Below are positions 42,978 through 43,268 of a DNA stretch of 43,268 nucleotides, in pieces. Each line of letters starts with the position of its first letter. Position 1 is the first letter of the stretch. The translations under genes were made by a program, and so were the position numbers. Origin of the DNA: an uncultured Collinsella sp. (GTDB lineage: Bacteria; Actinomycetota; Coriobacteriia; Coriobacteriales; Coriobacteriaceae); the NCBI GenBank assembly GCA_958407995.1, contig CATYJU010000015.1, forward strand, positions 1 through 43,268. Direction: 5' to 3'. The notes beneath the pieces were generated by a model. That model had not been told where the DNA came from, ran no database searches, and was given only the letters and a program-made list of their open reading frames with translations.

Positions 42978-43268
42978 TGGCTGAGGGGACCTTCGAGCTG
43001 CATCCAGGTGACGCGTTGTATCCCGAGACCGTTTTGGAGCTTTCTGATGTACCTCAGACGCTCTATGTGCGCGGCAACCCCGAGGCGCTTTCGACGCCCG
43101 CGCTCTCCATCATCGGTGCGCGCAAGGCCTCGCCGTATGGTCTTGCCGTGGCAGAGCTTGCCGCAAAGGTGGCGGTCGAGGCGGGCGTGACGGTAGTTTC
43201 GGGCGGCGCGGTCGGTTGTGACCAGGCCTCGGGTTGGGCTGCGGTCAACGCCGGCGGCAAACACGTCG
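42974..43268 (+). CDS. dprA: DprA-like DNA-processing protein (partial, C-terminus off the window)
   Basis: Loads RecA on incoming single-stranded DNA in transformation-capable bacteria. The 98 visible residues show LSIIGARKASPYGL and VVSGGAVGCDQASGWAAVNAGG, the Rossmann start of DprA. The first ~30 residues are too short for the N-terminal SAM domain of pneumococcal DprA. The usual GID..AH motif reads GCDQASGW, an unusual substitution, so this could be a divergent DprA. GGAGG five bases upstream supports ATG 42974; ATG 42977 is also possible. It overlaps the comM stop by four bases. Confidence 0.82.
   Translation, partial: MMAEGTFELHPGDALYPETVLELSDVPQTLYVRGNPEALSTPALSIIGARKASPYGLAVAELAAKVAVEAGVTVVSGGAVGCDQASGWAAVNAGGKHV

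Overview
This is a gene-dense, GC-rich bacterial chromosome segment with about 37 protein genes and one tRNA. Everything on it looks like core chromosome: I see no insertion sequence, prophage, CRISPR array or integrase. High GC, compact operons, many TTG start codons, a two-subunit glycyl-tRNA synthetase (glyQ/glyS) and a PPDK with its regulatory kinase point to an anaerobic Actinomycetota of the class Coriobacteriia, most likely Collinsella or a close relative. That assignment is inference from gene content and style, not from a marker search.

Region 1 (1-8.36 kb, minus strand) is one long aromatic amino acid operon read right to left: aroF (DAHP synthase), tyrA, aroB, aroA, aroC, pheA, a fused aroE-aroK, and aroQ, which is cut by the window edge. 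It encodes all seven steps from PEP plus erythrose-4-phosphate to chorismate and the branches to phenylalanine and tyrosine. Ahead of aroF lies a short leader with an intrinsic terminator overlapped by a possible 20-codon leader peptide. A second terminator-like inverted repeat separates aroQ from the rest.

Region 2 (8.4-14.6 kb, plus strand) holds tRNA-Arg(CCG) with its own promoter and terminator, a P-type cation ATPase with an unusual basic tail, a zinc-ribbon membrane protein, a cyclophilin and a TPR membrane protein. Region 3 (14.6-24.3 kb) is the cell-elongation operon mreB-mreC-mreD-PBP2-rodA, followed by an unrecognised DUF697-like membrane protein and the radical-SAM/DUF2344 pair. 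Region 4 (24.3-28.4 kb) is rplU-rpmA, then obgE-nadD-yqeK-rsfS, a ribosome-assembly and NAD cluster.

Region 5 (28.4-29.7 kb, minus strand) is dinB, with a LexA-like box over its 5' end. Region 6 (29.7-36.3 kb) is rpsP-khpA-rimM-trmD-lepB and then glyQ-glyS-ppsR. Region 7 (36.3-39.3 kb) is ppdK behind a 249-base regulatory region with helically phased repeats; PpsR directly upstream is the enzyme that switches PPDK on and off. Region 8 (39.4-43.3 kb) is rplS, rnhB, yraN, comM and the start of dprA.

No wholly new system is evident. The best leads are the aro leader, the PBP2 with two N-terminal hydrophobic segments, the DUF697-like rod-operon gene, the phased operator-like repeats before ppdK, the rimM start codon in a hairpin loop, and the two GGRGACAGGSACCT repeat elements.
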